63,017 nt of DNA, taken from the NCBI GenBank assembly GCA_017460835.1, contig JAFUAD010000016.1:1-63017 (forward strand), read 5' to 3'. The notes under the pieces are model-generated. The model ran no database searches. It saw only the letters and a list, made by a program, of their open reading frames with translations, and was not told where the DNA came from. Position 1 is the stretch's first letter; the number at the start of each line of letters is the position of its first letter. This document shows, piece by piece, positions 55,241-63,017 of the stretch. This DNA is from Oscillospiraceae bacterium. Its GTDB lineage: Bacteria > Bacillota > Clostridia > Oscillospirales > Ruminococcaceae. The position numbers and the translations under genes are program-made.

Positions 55241-56694
55241 GGCGCCTCCTCCTGCTCCCGAACCTCCGAGACGCGGAAATTCCCCTGCGAGAGCCGCCGG
55301 AAGCCGACCCGCGCGAGGATATCCTGCAAGCGGTGCGGCATCAGCGGTGCGATCGGTGCCGAGACGGGGAACCCGAATACCTCAGTGCCGCAGATATGGT
55401 ACAGCAGCATCATGCCGACGAGCGCGATGCCGGGGATTCCGGCGGCAGCGGCGGCTAAAATAAAGACCGGGCGCAGCACCGTCAGCGCGGCGTGATGCTC
55501 CGGGATCACGAAGCCTGCGGTTGCCGAGAGTGCCGCGACCGTCAGCACCGGCGTACTGATGAGCCCGGACTTGACCGCCGTGTCGCCGATCAGCAGCCCG
55601 CCGATCATGCCGACTGCGCCGCCGACCGCCTTCGGCAGCCGCAGCCCCGCCTCCCGCACGATCTCGAACATGAACAGAATCCCGAGCAATTCGGCGGCGG
55701 GCGAGAAGGGCACGGTCTGCTCGGCCTCCGTCAGCAGAGAGAGCAGGGTCTCGTGCAGCAGCTCCGGATGCCAGAGCGCCGCCGCAAGATAGCCCGCAGG
55801 CAGCAGCAGTGCAATCAGCGCCGCGCCGTATTTCATCCAGCGCAGCAGCGTCGCATAGGCGGGCGGGTAGTTGTAGTCGTCCATTGTCTGAAAGGTCTCG
55901 CAGAAAAGCTGCGGGATGACCAGCGCATGCGGCGTGCCGTCGATGAGAATGCCGACTCTGCCCTCCAGCAGCTTTGCGCAGAGGATGTCAGGGCGCTCGG
56001 TCGTGCCGATGCTGTGGACAAGCTGCATGTCGCTCTCCTCCAGAAACGGGCGGACGTATCCGCTCGACAGCACGGTTTCCAGCGGCAGCGTGCTGAGCCT
56101 CTGCCGGATCTCACCGATCAGCCCCGCCGGGACGCGGTCGCGCAGCCAGCAGATGCAGAGCTCGGTGCGGGAGAGCGTCCCCGCGGAGACCAGCGAAAAG
56201 GTCAGCGACGGGGATTTCATCCGGCGGCGGATCAGTGACATGTTGACGCGGACGGGCTCGGAGAAGCCGTCCCGTGCGCCGTAGATGTTCAGCTCGCCGG
56301 AGGGCTCGGAAATGCTGCGGGAGGCATAGCCCTGAATGCCGAAGCAGAGCGCCGCGGAAGCGCCCTCTGCGAGCAGGACGGCGAATCCGGAATAGAGCAG
56401 GGGAAAGAGCGCGTCGGTCTGATCGGTCATGGAGGCATCCGCCGCAAGCAGCTTTTTATTATATATAGTATGCAGCAGGGCGCCGCCGCCGGAGATGTGC
56501 CCCTGCAATCCGTTCAGCGGGTCAAAGACGAGCTCGCTCAGCAGAGAGGAGGCCACCATGCCCTCACAGGTCAGCAGCGCACAGGGAATGCCGCAGAGGG
56601 TCACGCGGGTGATGATGAGGTCATCCGAGCAGCCGGCGGTGCGCTGAAGCTGCACAAGGTTTTCTTCGAGATTGTCCGTGAGTCTGATATGCAC
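55237..56694 (-). CDS. spore germination protein, GerA family
   Basis: 485 residues. The soluble N-terminal half contains RTELCICWLRDRVPAGLIGE, SSGYVRPFLEESDMQLVHSI and EGRVGILIDGTPHALVIPQL; the C-terminal half has five or six helices (LLLPAGYLAAALWHPELLHE, LLGILFMFEIVREAGLRLPK, AVGMIGGLLIGDTAVKSGLI). These are GerAA signatures. The start is GTG at 56694 after AGGAAGGGG. It is first of a gerABC-like operon and may be read by a forespore sigma factor (GCATAT and AATAATA boxes about 16 nt apart lie upstream), which is speculative. Confidence 0.88.
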   Translation of the reverse strand: MHIRLTDNLEENLVQLQRTAGCSDDLIITRVTLCGIPCALLTCEGMVASSLLSELVFDPLNGLQGHISGGGALLHTIYNKKLLAADASMTDQTDALFPLLYSGFAVLLAEGASAALCFGIQGYASRSISEPSGELNIYGARDGFSEPVRVNMSLIRRRMKSPSLTFSLVSAGTLSRTELCICWLRDRVPAGLIGEIRQRLSTLPLETVLSSGYVRPFLEESDMQLVHSIGTTERPDILCAKLLEGRVGILIDGTPHALVIPQLFCETFQTMDDYNYPPAYATLLRWMKYGAALIALLLPAGYLAAALWHPELLHETLLSLLTEAEQTVPFSPAAELLGILFMFEIVREAGLRLPKAVGGAVGMIGGLLIGDTAVKSGLISTPVLTVAALSATAGFVIPEHHAALTVLRPVFILAAAAAGIPGIALVGMMLLYHICGTEVFGFPVSAPIAPLMPHRLQDILARVGFRRLSQGNFRVSEVREQEEAP

Positions 56695-56800
56695 TCGCCC
56701 CTTCCTTTTTTTGTTACCGTATTATTCCGCGTACCGGCGGAAATATGCGCAGGATTGCCGCTGTAATGGAATTGTTACCGGAAAATCATAAAAAAGAACA

Positions 56801-56829
56801 TTGCAATTTCACCGGAGTTGTGCTATAAT
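56801..56829 (+). promoter_or_regulatory. promoter of the CapA-like gene
   Basis: TTGCAA, 17 nt, TATAAT, divergent from the gerABC operon, 85 nt before the ATG at 56915. Confidence 0.7.
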
Positions 56830-56914
56830 ATCAGAAAAGAGCGCATTTCCCCCGTATTTCATGCGCGGGAACGTCAATGATAACAGAAGGTACAAGGAAC
56901 GGAGCGAAAATAGG

Positions 56915-58168
56915 ATGAATCACTTTAGAAAACTAACGGCAGGGCTGCTGTCACTGGCCATGCTCTTTGGCATCACCGCATGCAGCATGCCGAAAACGGG
57001 CGATAATTCCGCGGAGCAGTCCGCCGAAACCACCACCACGACCACGACGGAGGCAACGACCGCAACCACGGCGCCGCCGCCCCCGCCCCCCGATATCCGG
57101 GTCAATATGCTGGCCGTCGGGGACAATCTCGTGCAGACAAAGGTCTATGAAGCGGCACAGGCAGCCGCAACCGGCGGCGAAAAGTATAATTTTGCGCCGC
57201 TTTATGAGAATGTGAAGTCCTATGTGCAGGCGGCAGATGTCGCGGTCATCAACCAGGAGACGCTGATCTGCGGCGGCGACTATGAGATCACCGGCTCAAA
57301 GCTCAATTTCAATTCGCCGGTCGAGCTCGGCGACGCGATGGTCGAGCTGGGCTTCGATGTTTTTACGCTCGCAAATAACCACATGCTCGACAAGCGCATC
57401 GACGGACTGGAGTCGTCGATCAATTACTGGGACGGCATGATGGACAAGTACCCGATTCTCGCGCTCGGCGCCTATCGGGATGAGGCGGATCAGAACCGCA
57501 TCCGGACGCAGGAGGTCAACGGCATGACCATCGCCTACCTCGCCTATACCGAGCACCTGAACGGCTATTCGATCCCCGCGAATTCGTCGGTCAAGGTCGG
57601 CATGACGGCTGATGTGGCACTGATCCAGCGGCAGATCGCCGAGGCGAAGGAGATCGCGGATGCCGTCGTCGTGGCGGCGCACTGGGGCAACGAGGATACC
57701 CATGTGATCCGGCAGGATGTGAAGGATCTCGCGCAGAATATGATCGAGTGGGGCGCGGACGTCGTGCTCGGCTCGCACCCGCATACGGCGCAGTCGATGG
57801 AATATATCACCCGCCGGGACGGCTCACAGGGCTTTGTCTATTATTCGCTCGGCAACTTCATCTCCGCGCAGACCGATAATTTCAATGTGGTCGGCGAAAT
57901 GGGGACCTTTGATCTCGTGAAGAACGGCGAGACCGGCAAGGTGACCGTCGAGAACGTCGGCTGCGTCCCGGTCATCACGCATTACGATGCCGGATACGCG
58001 AATCTGCGGCTGTATCCGTATGACAAGTATACGGCGCAGCTCGCCTCGGCGCATGCGCTGCCGTATACCCATGCATACCCGGAGAAGGCAAAGGATTTCG
58101 GCATGAATGTCATCGACCGGATTATCGAATCGAATATTCCGGAGGAATTCCGCCGGCTCGCAGGATGA
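56915..58168 (+). CDS. CapA-family lipoprotein (metallophosphatase-like, PGA_cap)
   Basis: 417 residues: MNHFRKLTAGLLSLAMLFGI then TAC (lipobox), a Thr-rich and Pro-rich linker (30-60), then the CapA domain: NMLAVGDNLVQTKVY, ADVAVINQETLICGG, FDVFTLANNHMLDKRIDG, VVVAAHWGNEDTHVIRQ, ADVVLGSHPHTAQSMEY and VYYSLGNFISAQTDN. These residues form the calcineurin-like metal site. Such proteins act in poly-gamma-glutamate capsule or related surface polymers; the substrate here is unknown. GGAGCG lies before the ATG; an upstream in-frame ATG at 56801 has no RBS. Confidence 0.9.
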   Translation: MNHFRKLTAGLLSLAMLFGITACSMPKTGDNSAEQSAETTTTTTTEATTATTAPPPPPPDIRVNMLAVGDNLVQTKVYEAAQAAATGGEKYNFAPLYENVKSYVQAADVAVINQETLICGGDYEITGSKLNFNSPVELGDAMVELGFDVFTLANNHMLDKRIDGLESSINYWDGMMDKYPILALGAYRDEADQNRIRTQEVNGMTIAYLAYTEHLNGYSIPANSSVKVGMTADVALIQRQIAEAKEIADAVVVAAHWGNEDTHVIRQDVKDLAQNMIEWGADVVLGSHPHTAQSMEYITRRDGSQGFVYYSLGNFISAQTDNFNVVGEMGTFDLVKNGETGKVTVENVGCVPVITHYDAGYANLRLYPYDKYTAQLASAHALPYTHAYPEKAKDFGMNVIDRIIESNIPEEFRRLAG

Positions 58169-58311
58169 TAGAAAAACTATCACTCTGAGGCGGCTGTCCG
58201 CACCGGATTTCCGACCTTCGGGATTGGAAATCTGATGCGGGCATTTTTGTTGTTTTGCATAAATTTTGTATAGCTGATTTATCAATAATCACAAAAACGG
58301 TATTGAAGTCT

Positions 58312-58340
58312 TGACTTTGAGACGGCGGTTTATTATAATG
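58312..58340 (+). promoter_or_regulatory. promoter of the sca cluster
   Basis: TTGACT, 17 nt, TATAAT, ahead of a 258-nt leader to the small scaffoldin at 58599. Confidence 0.75.
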
Positions 58341-58345
58341 GTAGT

Positions 58346-58598
58346 AAGCCGTATTGTGTGGATAGGTATACCCATTTGACAAACATCGGCAGCCGGATTC
58401 CGGCTCCGGAAAATGGGAACTGCTGCTGCCGCATCTAATGCGGAACAACAAGGGACGGATATGCCGCGCGTAATCCGTGAGACACACGGAGAGACCCGGA
58501 TCCCGTCCGGCAGAGCCGTAAGGCTCAATATATATGAAAAGAAATGTATCAGCGCGTTTCTTGGAGTATATCAACATCATGAAAGAAGGAGGAAAGGA
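58346..58598 (+). promoter_or_regulatory. long structured leader upstream of the first scaffoldin gene
   Basis: An outer pair CCCATTT/AAATGGG encloses a perfect AGCCGGA-T-TCCGGCT hairpin. A CCGCAT-CTA-ATGCGG hairpin follows, then ACGGAT/ATCCGT and further pairings. The segment has no conserved frame. It does not match any riboswitch I know (c-di-GMP, c-di-AMP and others were considered). It may control cellulosome expression. Confidence 0.5.
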
Positions 58599-59447
58599 AT
58601 GAAGGCGCGAAAGGCGGCTGCGGTCGGAACGGCTGCGGTTTTCGCCGCATTCAGCCTGCTGACACAGCCCGAACGGAATGCCTGCGCATCGGAATCGGAA
58701 CGCCCTGCTGCCGCGATCTCAATCGAGACCGTTACTTCGGCAGAGGACGGGACATTCTCTGCAAGGGTGTATCTGGACGAGCTGCCGGAAAGCGGACTGA
58801 GTGCGCTGGAATTTGCAGTCGAGTATGACAACGCTGCTTTACGCATCACCGAGGCAGAACTGCTGTACGATACCGGTGCACAGGGCGCGGAAAGCGGATT
58901 GCACCCGGGACTTGCGGGAACGGTCTTTACCTGCGACAGCCGAGAGGGCAAGCTTCAGGTTCGCTGGGGAACTGCACTGATGAATCCGGAATACTGGCTC
59001 AGAGAGGAACGGGCACTCTTAACACTGCGCGGTACCGTCACGGATGCAATGCATCCGGGCGATCACTGTCAATTGTGTCTGGCCCCCGCTGATGTGATGG
59101 ATCTGGCAACCGGGACGATGAAGCCCGATGCCGAAATATCAGCCGGCTATCTGGATGAAGAGGGGAATGCATACCGTTGTGCCGTCAGGATAGAGGACGG
59201 AGCGGTCTGGGTCCCGATTGACGAGACCGGTGCAACCATGTACGGAGATCTGAACCTCGACGGTCAGATCACGGTTGATGACGTAGTTTTACTGCTGAAG
59301 GTGATTGCGGAGGAGGAAAGCCTCTGCGCCGCAGCATACGCAAACGCAGATTGTGAGTCAGATAACCTGCTCTCGATGGCAGATGTGACGCTGATGCTTC
59401 GGGTACTGAGTTTTGATCCCGAAGCCACTGCACTCGGAGCCCGCTGA
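58599..59447 (+). CDS. scaC: adaptor scaffoldin with one cohesin and one dockerin, ScaC-like
   Basis: 282 residues. Signal peptide to about residue 32. The cohesin (about 38-180) starts AAISIETVTSAEDGTFSARV and has LSALEFAVEYDNAALRITEA and LQVRWGTALMNPEYWLREER. The dockerin (about 215-280) has DLNLDGQITVDDVVLLLKVI and a degenerate second loop, DCESDNLLSMADVTLMLRVL. In R. flavefaciens ScaC docks onto ScaA and alters which enzymes bind, and its gene precedes scaA; size and order match. AAGGAGGAAAGGA precedes the ATG. Confidence 0.8.
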   Translation: MKARKAAAVGTAAVFAAFSLLTQPERNACASESERPAAAISIETVTSAEDGTFSARVYLDELPESGLSALEFAVEYDNAALRITEAELLYDTGAQGAESGLHPGLAGTVFTCDSREGKLQVRWGTALMNPEYWLREERALLTLRGTVTDAMHPGDHCQLCLAPADVMDLATGTMKPDAEISAGYLDEEGNAYRCAVRIEDGAVWVPIDETGATMYGDLNLDGQITVDDVVLLLKVIAEEESLCAAAYANADCESDNLLSMADVTLMLRVLSFDPEATALGAR

Positions 59448-59704
59448 TTCTCACCCACGGGGAATGCAAAGGCGCACGGGCAGCTTTGCAGTTCCGACAT
59501 CCGTGATATGCGGCTCTTTTCAAGGGGACAGAGCGCGTATCTACTGCACATTTCATTACGGTCGGCAAAAAGCCGCAGGCTCCGTCCGGGAGCATGCCGA
59601 CGGAGACCAGCCGAACCCCAATCCAACAAAACTAAATAAACAAATGTGTTTGATCACGGGAAGGCGGCTGTCTCGGAGATCAGGCCAGAAAGGATCAAGT
59701 TGTC
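59448..59704 (+). promoter_or_regulatory. 257-nt spacer/leader upstream of the second scaffoldin gene
   Basis: No gene is supported. GGAATGCAAAG ... CTTTGCAGTTCC forms a hairpin near 59461-59495, and CGGC/GCCG-rich pairings occur near 59567-59625. No clear sigma-A promoter is seen, so it may be a processed intercistronic leader. Confidence 0.4.
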
Positions 59705-61489
59705 ATGAAGAAATTCATCTCTGCTCTTTCGTCGTTTGTAATTGCGGCGACAGCGCTGGGCGGTTCTCTTGCGATGAGCACGACAGCTGCCACCAACGGG
59801 AATGTTGACGCTACCGTCATCGACATTCGCTCCGGCGACTCCAATAAGGTCGAGGGCGCGAAGGCGGGCGATTCCATTCCGTTCAAGGTTTACATTCCGC
59901 AGTCCAACGGCTTCAATCAGCTTTCCCTGAAGCTCACCGTCAACGGTGATGAGACGAAGGGTCAGGATCCGTCCCTTTGCGGCGGCGCAACATCCTATAC
60001 CCTGACAAAGTCTTCCAAGCTCGGAAGCGCAGGCGAGACCATTACACATCCTGAGCTGTTCGGTAACTACGGCATCAAGATGGAAGGCGCAAAGTTCAGC
60101 GATCCGCTTCCGATCGACAGTAAGTACTATAAGCCGAATGATTACTGGAAGGCCGGCAAGTGGTCCGCACTCGGCCAGACCGGTTTCTCCACCGAATACT
60201 GGAATATTCTTGCTACCGCTTCCGGCGCACTGGGCGCTGAGGTCAATGTTGACTCCTATGCGGCAGCTGAGGCCGCAGGCCTTGACCGCAATGCGGACGA
60301 GGATGCAGGCGATCCGATCTTTGATTACACCAAGTACACCCCTGTTACCACCTGGACCTCCGATGAGGCATGGGCATACAAGTATTCCCTCGTAGAGGGC
60401 AACTTCGTTCTGCCGGACAACATTCCGGACGGCACCTATGTCATCGACGTATTCAAGGGTGAGTATGTCAACGCAAACTTCCTCGAGGACTTCAAGGCTG
60501 ACGGCACGCTGCCGACCGCTGAGTCCGATGTTTCCGATACCAACGGTCCGGTCGCATTCAAGTCTACCGGTCTGACGATCGTTGTCGGCGAGGGCGGCCA
60601 GAGCTCCTCTACCACCTCCACTACCACCACGAGCACTACTACTTCAACTTCTACCACCACCACCACTTCTTCTTCCTCTGAAACCAATCCCGGCGACGGC
60701 CTGATCCTCGATCTGGTCGCAGCAGGCAAGACCAACACCCTGACGGGCAGCAACAATGTTGCTGAGGTCGAGCCGGGCGAGACCGTTAAGGTCAACTTCA
60801 CTGTTAAGAACGACGCGATCACCAGCGGTATGGAATTCACCTTCGATCTCGGCGGACTCTCCTATGTTGCCGATACCCTCAAGGCCGGCAGAGCATATGA
60901 GGCTGAGATGGAGCTCAATGACGGCACCGCAGGTCAGCTCACCTTCGTTATGGCAAGCAGCATCGAAATGACTGCAAAGGACAACGCAACGATCGTTACG
61001 TTCAGCGTGACCGCTCCGCAGTCCGGCGAAGCTACCATCGGCCTGAAGGACGGCGCAAGAGCGATCGTCGCAGGCTTCAACCAGGGCGAGACCAATCCGT
61101 ACACCTTCCACGGCCTGACCCTGAAGGTCACTGAGGCTCAGGATACCACTACCACCACTTCTTCCACCAGCACCACCAGCACCACCACCACGACTTCGTC
61201 CTCCATCACCCCGGTCGGCGACATCCTGTGGGGCGATACGAACTGCGACAAGACCGTCACGATCGCTGACGTGGTTCTGCTGAACAAGTCCCTCGCAAAG
61301 AACGCTACGCTGTCCGAGCAGGGCGCGAAGAACGCTGACTGCCAGAACGACGGCACGCTCGATACCAAGGACGCAGCCGTGATTAAGGGCTACCTCGCAC
61401 TGGTCATCGACTATGAGGTCCTCGGTCAGGCAAATGCTTATGACACGCTCCAGGGCTTCTACAACGCAGAGACCGGCAACTACAAATAA
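59705..61489 (+). CDS. scaA: primary scaffoldin, ScaA-like (cohesin-like module, cohesin, dockerin)
   Basis: 594 residues. Signal peptide to about 29. Residues 34-300 are a large cohesin-like or X module (AGDSIPFKVYIPQSNGFNQL to GPVAFKSTGLTIVVG). A Ser/Thr linker follows. Residues 330-478 are a typical cohesin (VEPGETVKVNFTVKNDAITS, GMEFTFDLGG, GLKDGARAIVAGFNQGETNP). A second Thr linker leads to the dockerin (about 505-580: ILWGDTNCDKTVTIADVVLL, DCQNDGTLDTKDAAVIKGYL). Enzymes would bind the cohesins, and the dockerin would attach to ScaB. It lies between the scaC- and scaB-like genes as in R. flavefaciens. Confidence 0.82.
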   Translation: MKKFISALSSFVIAATALGGSLAMSTTAATNGNVDATVIDIRSGDSNKVEGAKAGDSIPFKVYIPQSNGFNQLSLKLTVNGDETKGQDPSLCGGATSYTLTKSSKLGSAGETITHPELFGNYGIKMEGAKFSDPLPIDSKYYKPNDYWKAGKWSALGQTGFSTEYWNILATASGALGAEVNVDSYAAAEAAGLDRNADEDAGDPIFDYTKYTPVTTWTSDEAWAYKYSLVEGNFVLPDNIPDGTYVIDVFKGEYVNANFLEDFKADGTLPTAESDVSDTNGPVAFKSTGLTIVVGEGGQSSSTTSTTTTSTTTSTSTTTTTSSSSETNPGDGLILDLVAAGKTNTLTGSNNVAEVEPGETVKVNFTVKNDAITSGMEFTFDLGGLSYVADTLKAGRAYEAEMELNDGTAGQLTFVMASSIEMTAKDNATIVTFSVTAPQSGEATIGLKDGARAIVAGFNQGETNPYTFHGLTLKVTEAQDTTTTTSSTSTTSTTTTTSSSITPVGDILWGDTNCDKTVTIADVVLLNKSLAKNATLSEQGAKNADCQNDGTLDTKDAAVIKGYLALVIDYEVLGQANAYDTLQGFYNAETGNYK

Positions 61490-62630
61490 TTGAATTGCAG
61501 CTTAACCCGATTATTACACAAGATGACGGCGTTATGTGCGCGGGAGCGATCCTGCGCACATAATCCAGAAAGGGAATAAGATGAAGAAACTCATTTCCGT
61601 CGTGTCCTCCTTGTGCTTGGCTGCAACGTCTCTCTTCTCTTCGTTCTCTGCTGTTCCGCAGATCAATGCGGCGGCAGCGGGCGACATCATCCTTGACCTT
61701 GTCCCTGCGGGCGTAGAATACGAGCTGCAGGGGAACAACAATGTCGCGACCGTTGATCCGGGCGCGACTGTCAAGGTGAATTACACCGTTAAGAATGATG
61801 CTGTTACCAGCGGTATGGAATTCACCTTCGATGTATCGGAGGTTTCGTATGTCACGGGCTCCCTTAAGGCCGGCAGAGCATACGAAGCCGAGATGGAGAC
61901 AAATGAAACAGCCGGTGCGCTGACCTTCGTTATGGCGAGCAGCATGCAAATGACTGCAACGGACGGCGCAACGATTGTTACATTTACCGTTACAGCCCCG
62001 ACCGAGAACGGTACCTATACCATCGGTCTGAAGGACGGCGCGAGAGCAATCGTCGCAGGCTTCAACAAGGGCGAGACCAATCCGTATCAGTTCCACGGAC
62101 TCACCCTGAAGGTCGGCGAAAGCACCGATACGACCTCCAGCACCAGCACCACCACAACATCCTCCTCTCAGCCGACCGGCGACGAGATCGTTCTGGATCT
62201 GATCGCGGCGGGCAAGACCAACACCCTGACCGGCAGCAACAATGTTGCAGAAGTTAAGCCGGGCGAGACGGTTAAGGTCAACTACACCGTCAAGAACGAC
62301 AAGATCACCAGCGGCATGGAGTTCACCTTCGATATCGCGAAGGCAGGCGTCACATATGTTGCCGACACATTCAGAGCCGGCAGAGCATATGATGCCGAAA
62401 TGGAAACCAACGATGCAACGGCAGGTCAGCTCACCTTCGTTATGGCGAGCAGCATTGAGATGACCGCTGAAGACGGTGCGACCATCGTTACCTTCAGCGT
62501 CACGGTTCCGGAGGACGAGGGCGAGTACACCATCGGCCTGAAGGACGGCGCAAGAGCAATCGTTGCAGGCTTCAACAAGGGCGAGACCAACCCGTACATC
62601 TTCCACGGTCTGACCCTGAAGGTCGTCGCG
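60692..62630 (+). repeat. three near-identical cohesin-coding repeats across two genes
   Basis: About 440-bp units at 60692-61135 (ScaA-like), 61680-62118 and 62180-62630 (ScaB-like). Stretches such as ACCTTCGTTATGGC and GGCCTGAAGGACGGCGCA are kept at DNA level, including synonymous positions, which suggests recent duplication or gene conversion. Confidence 0.75.
61532..61563 (+). other. intercistronic hairpin between the scaA- and scaB-like genes
   Basis: TTATGTGCGC and GCGCACATAA form a perfect 10-bp stem around 12 nt, without a T-run. It looks like an mRNA-stability or processing hairpin rather than a terminator. Confidence 0.55.
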
Positions 62631-63017
62631 GCCGAGGATACGACCACCACGACGCAGGCTACCACAACCACCACCACGACCACTTCCGCGCCGATTCTGG
62701 CAGGCAGTGCTCAGTGGGTCATCGACACCCAGACCGTCGCAGCAGGCGCAGAGGTCAAGCTCCCTGTGATCGTGACCGATGCAGCAGACGGCGGCGCAGC
62801 AGGCTTCCGTGTGAGCTTCACATATGACAGCGCACTGGAATTCACCGGCTTTAGCTGGGGCGATCAGTACACCGCGGCAGATGATGCGATCCTGAACAAG
62901 ACCGATCTGTATGTTGTCTGGGCATCCCCGAATGCAGCAGATCAGGTTGCGAACGGCGACGTTCTGTACTTCAACTTCATCGCACCGGATGCAGCAGGCG
63001 AATACCCGGTTGAGTTC
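61581..63017 (+). CDS. scaB: multi-cohesin scaffoldin, ScaB-like, cut by window end
   Basis: At least 479 residues, no stop before the edge. Signal peptide to about 31. Cohesin 1 (about 33-180) and cohesin 2 (about 200-350) are close copies of the cohesin in the preceding protein (VKVNYTVKNDAVTSGMEFTF, GLKDGARAIVAGFNKGETNP). After a Thr linker a third cohesin of another type begins (SAQWVIDTQTVAAGAEVKLP, SFTYDSALEFTGFSWGDQYT). Two cohesin classes in one protein match R. flavefaciens ScaB, where one class holds enzymes and the other the ScaA dockerin. AGAAAGGGAA precedes the ATG. Confidence 0.85.
   Translation, partial: MKKLISVVSSLCLAATSLFSSFSAVPQINAAAAGDIILDLVPAGVEYELQGNNNVATVDPGATVKVNYTVKNDAVTSGMEFTFDVSEVSYVTGSLKAGRAYEAEMETNETAGALTFVMASSMQMTATDGATIVTFTVTAPTENGTYTIGLKDGARAIVAGFNKGETNPYQFHGLTLKVGESTDTTSSTSTTTTSSSQPTGDEIVLDLIAAGKTNTLTGSNNVAEVKPGETVKVNYTVKNDKITSGMEFTFDIAKAGVTYVADTFRAGRAYDAEMETNDATAGQLTFVMASSIEMTAEDGATIVTFSVTVPEDEGEYTIGLKDGARAIVAGFNKGETNPYIFHGLTLKVVAAEDTTTTTQATTTTTTTTSAPILAGSAQWVIDTQTVAAGAEVKLPVIVTDAADGGAAGFRVSFTYDSALEFTGFSWGDQYTAADDAILNKTDLYVVWASPNAADQVANGDVLYFNFIAPDAAGEYPVEF

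Noticed and set aside
58346-58598. c-di-GMP (GEMM) or c-di-AMP (ydaO) riboswitch
   Set aside because: Some local similarity in GC-rich hairpins, but the conserved core sequences of those classes are absent. Kept as an unidentified structured leader.

Overview
The window looks like a chromosomal segment of a cellulolytic, cellulosome-producing gut Ruminococcus (Oscillospiraceae), close to the R. flavefaciens / R. champanellensis group. The best evidence is the right end. Three consecutive secreted proteins there carry cohesin modules, Thr/Ser linkers and dockerins in the order small cohesin-dockerin, two-cohesin-like plus dockerin, then a multi-cohesin protein cut by the window edge. This matches the known scaC-scaA-scaB order of R. 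flavefaciens. GC-rich coding sequence, AGGAGG-type ribosome binding sites, TTGACA-17-TATAAT promoters, GatCAB, an IMP cyclohydrolase separate from AICAR formyltransferase, and a GerABC operon all fit a Firmicute. The species call is inference.

Layout. 1-4.7 kb: a cut YezG-like immunity gene, an XRE/TPR-like regulator, a flavodoxin-like reductase and an SH3b surface protein whose last codons come from a 164-bp MITE-like insertion. 4.71-13.58 kb: an integrative and probably mobilizable element in the 3' end of a tRNA-Lys(UUU) gene. It is bounded by 23-bp direct repeats and carries a tyrosine integrase, a small HTH protein, decayed nuclease/methylase genes, an unexplained tandem structured repeat, a MobV-type relaxase, a second flavodoxin-like gene, a nitrilase-family amidase and a DUF6017-type replication/HTH protein with iteron-like repeats inside the gene. 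13.9-30.1 kb: a GT2 glycosyltransferase with a very long Asp/Tyr tail and a WG-repeat protein, then purE-Zn protein-purC-purF-purM-(three paralogous lipoproteins)-purN-IMP cyclohydrolase-lipoprotein-AICAR formyltransferase-lipoprotein-purD. The purF product lacks the N-terminal catalytic cysteine. 30.2-37.7 kb: membrane protein, uvrC, manA split by a 5-bp tandem duplication, glucokinase, proB, a small membrane protein, proA. 37.7-46.2 kb (minus strand): gatB, a zinc-ribbon protein, gatA, gatC, tRNA-Arg(CCU), a MATE exporter, pyrB with a PyrI-like zinc tail, asnB.

46.4-53.2 kb: a secreted cohesin-WG repeat-dockerin protein whose promoter spacer is almost entirely a homopolymeric T tract, an ABC transporter with fused ATPase and permease, a RhuM-Fic remnant, a small cytosolic protein and acpP. 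53.3-56.7 kb: a spore-germination receptor operon (gerA/B/C-like). 56.9-63 kb: a CapA-like lipoprotein and the sca cluster, with long structured leaders.

Two dispersed repeat families stand out. The first is an approximately 110-bp module, always upstream of a gene. It contains a complete promoter (TTGAAA-17-TATAAT) and a distal hairpin whose stem changes in a compensated way between copies. It precedes the yezG-like gene, int, gatC and asnB, with a partial form at tRNA-Arg. The second is a multi-hairpin repeat next to purN and at the 3' end of gatA. Everything here was read by eye; family names rest on remembered motifs, not searches.
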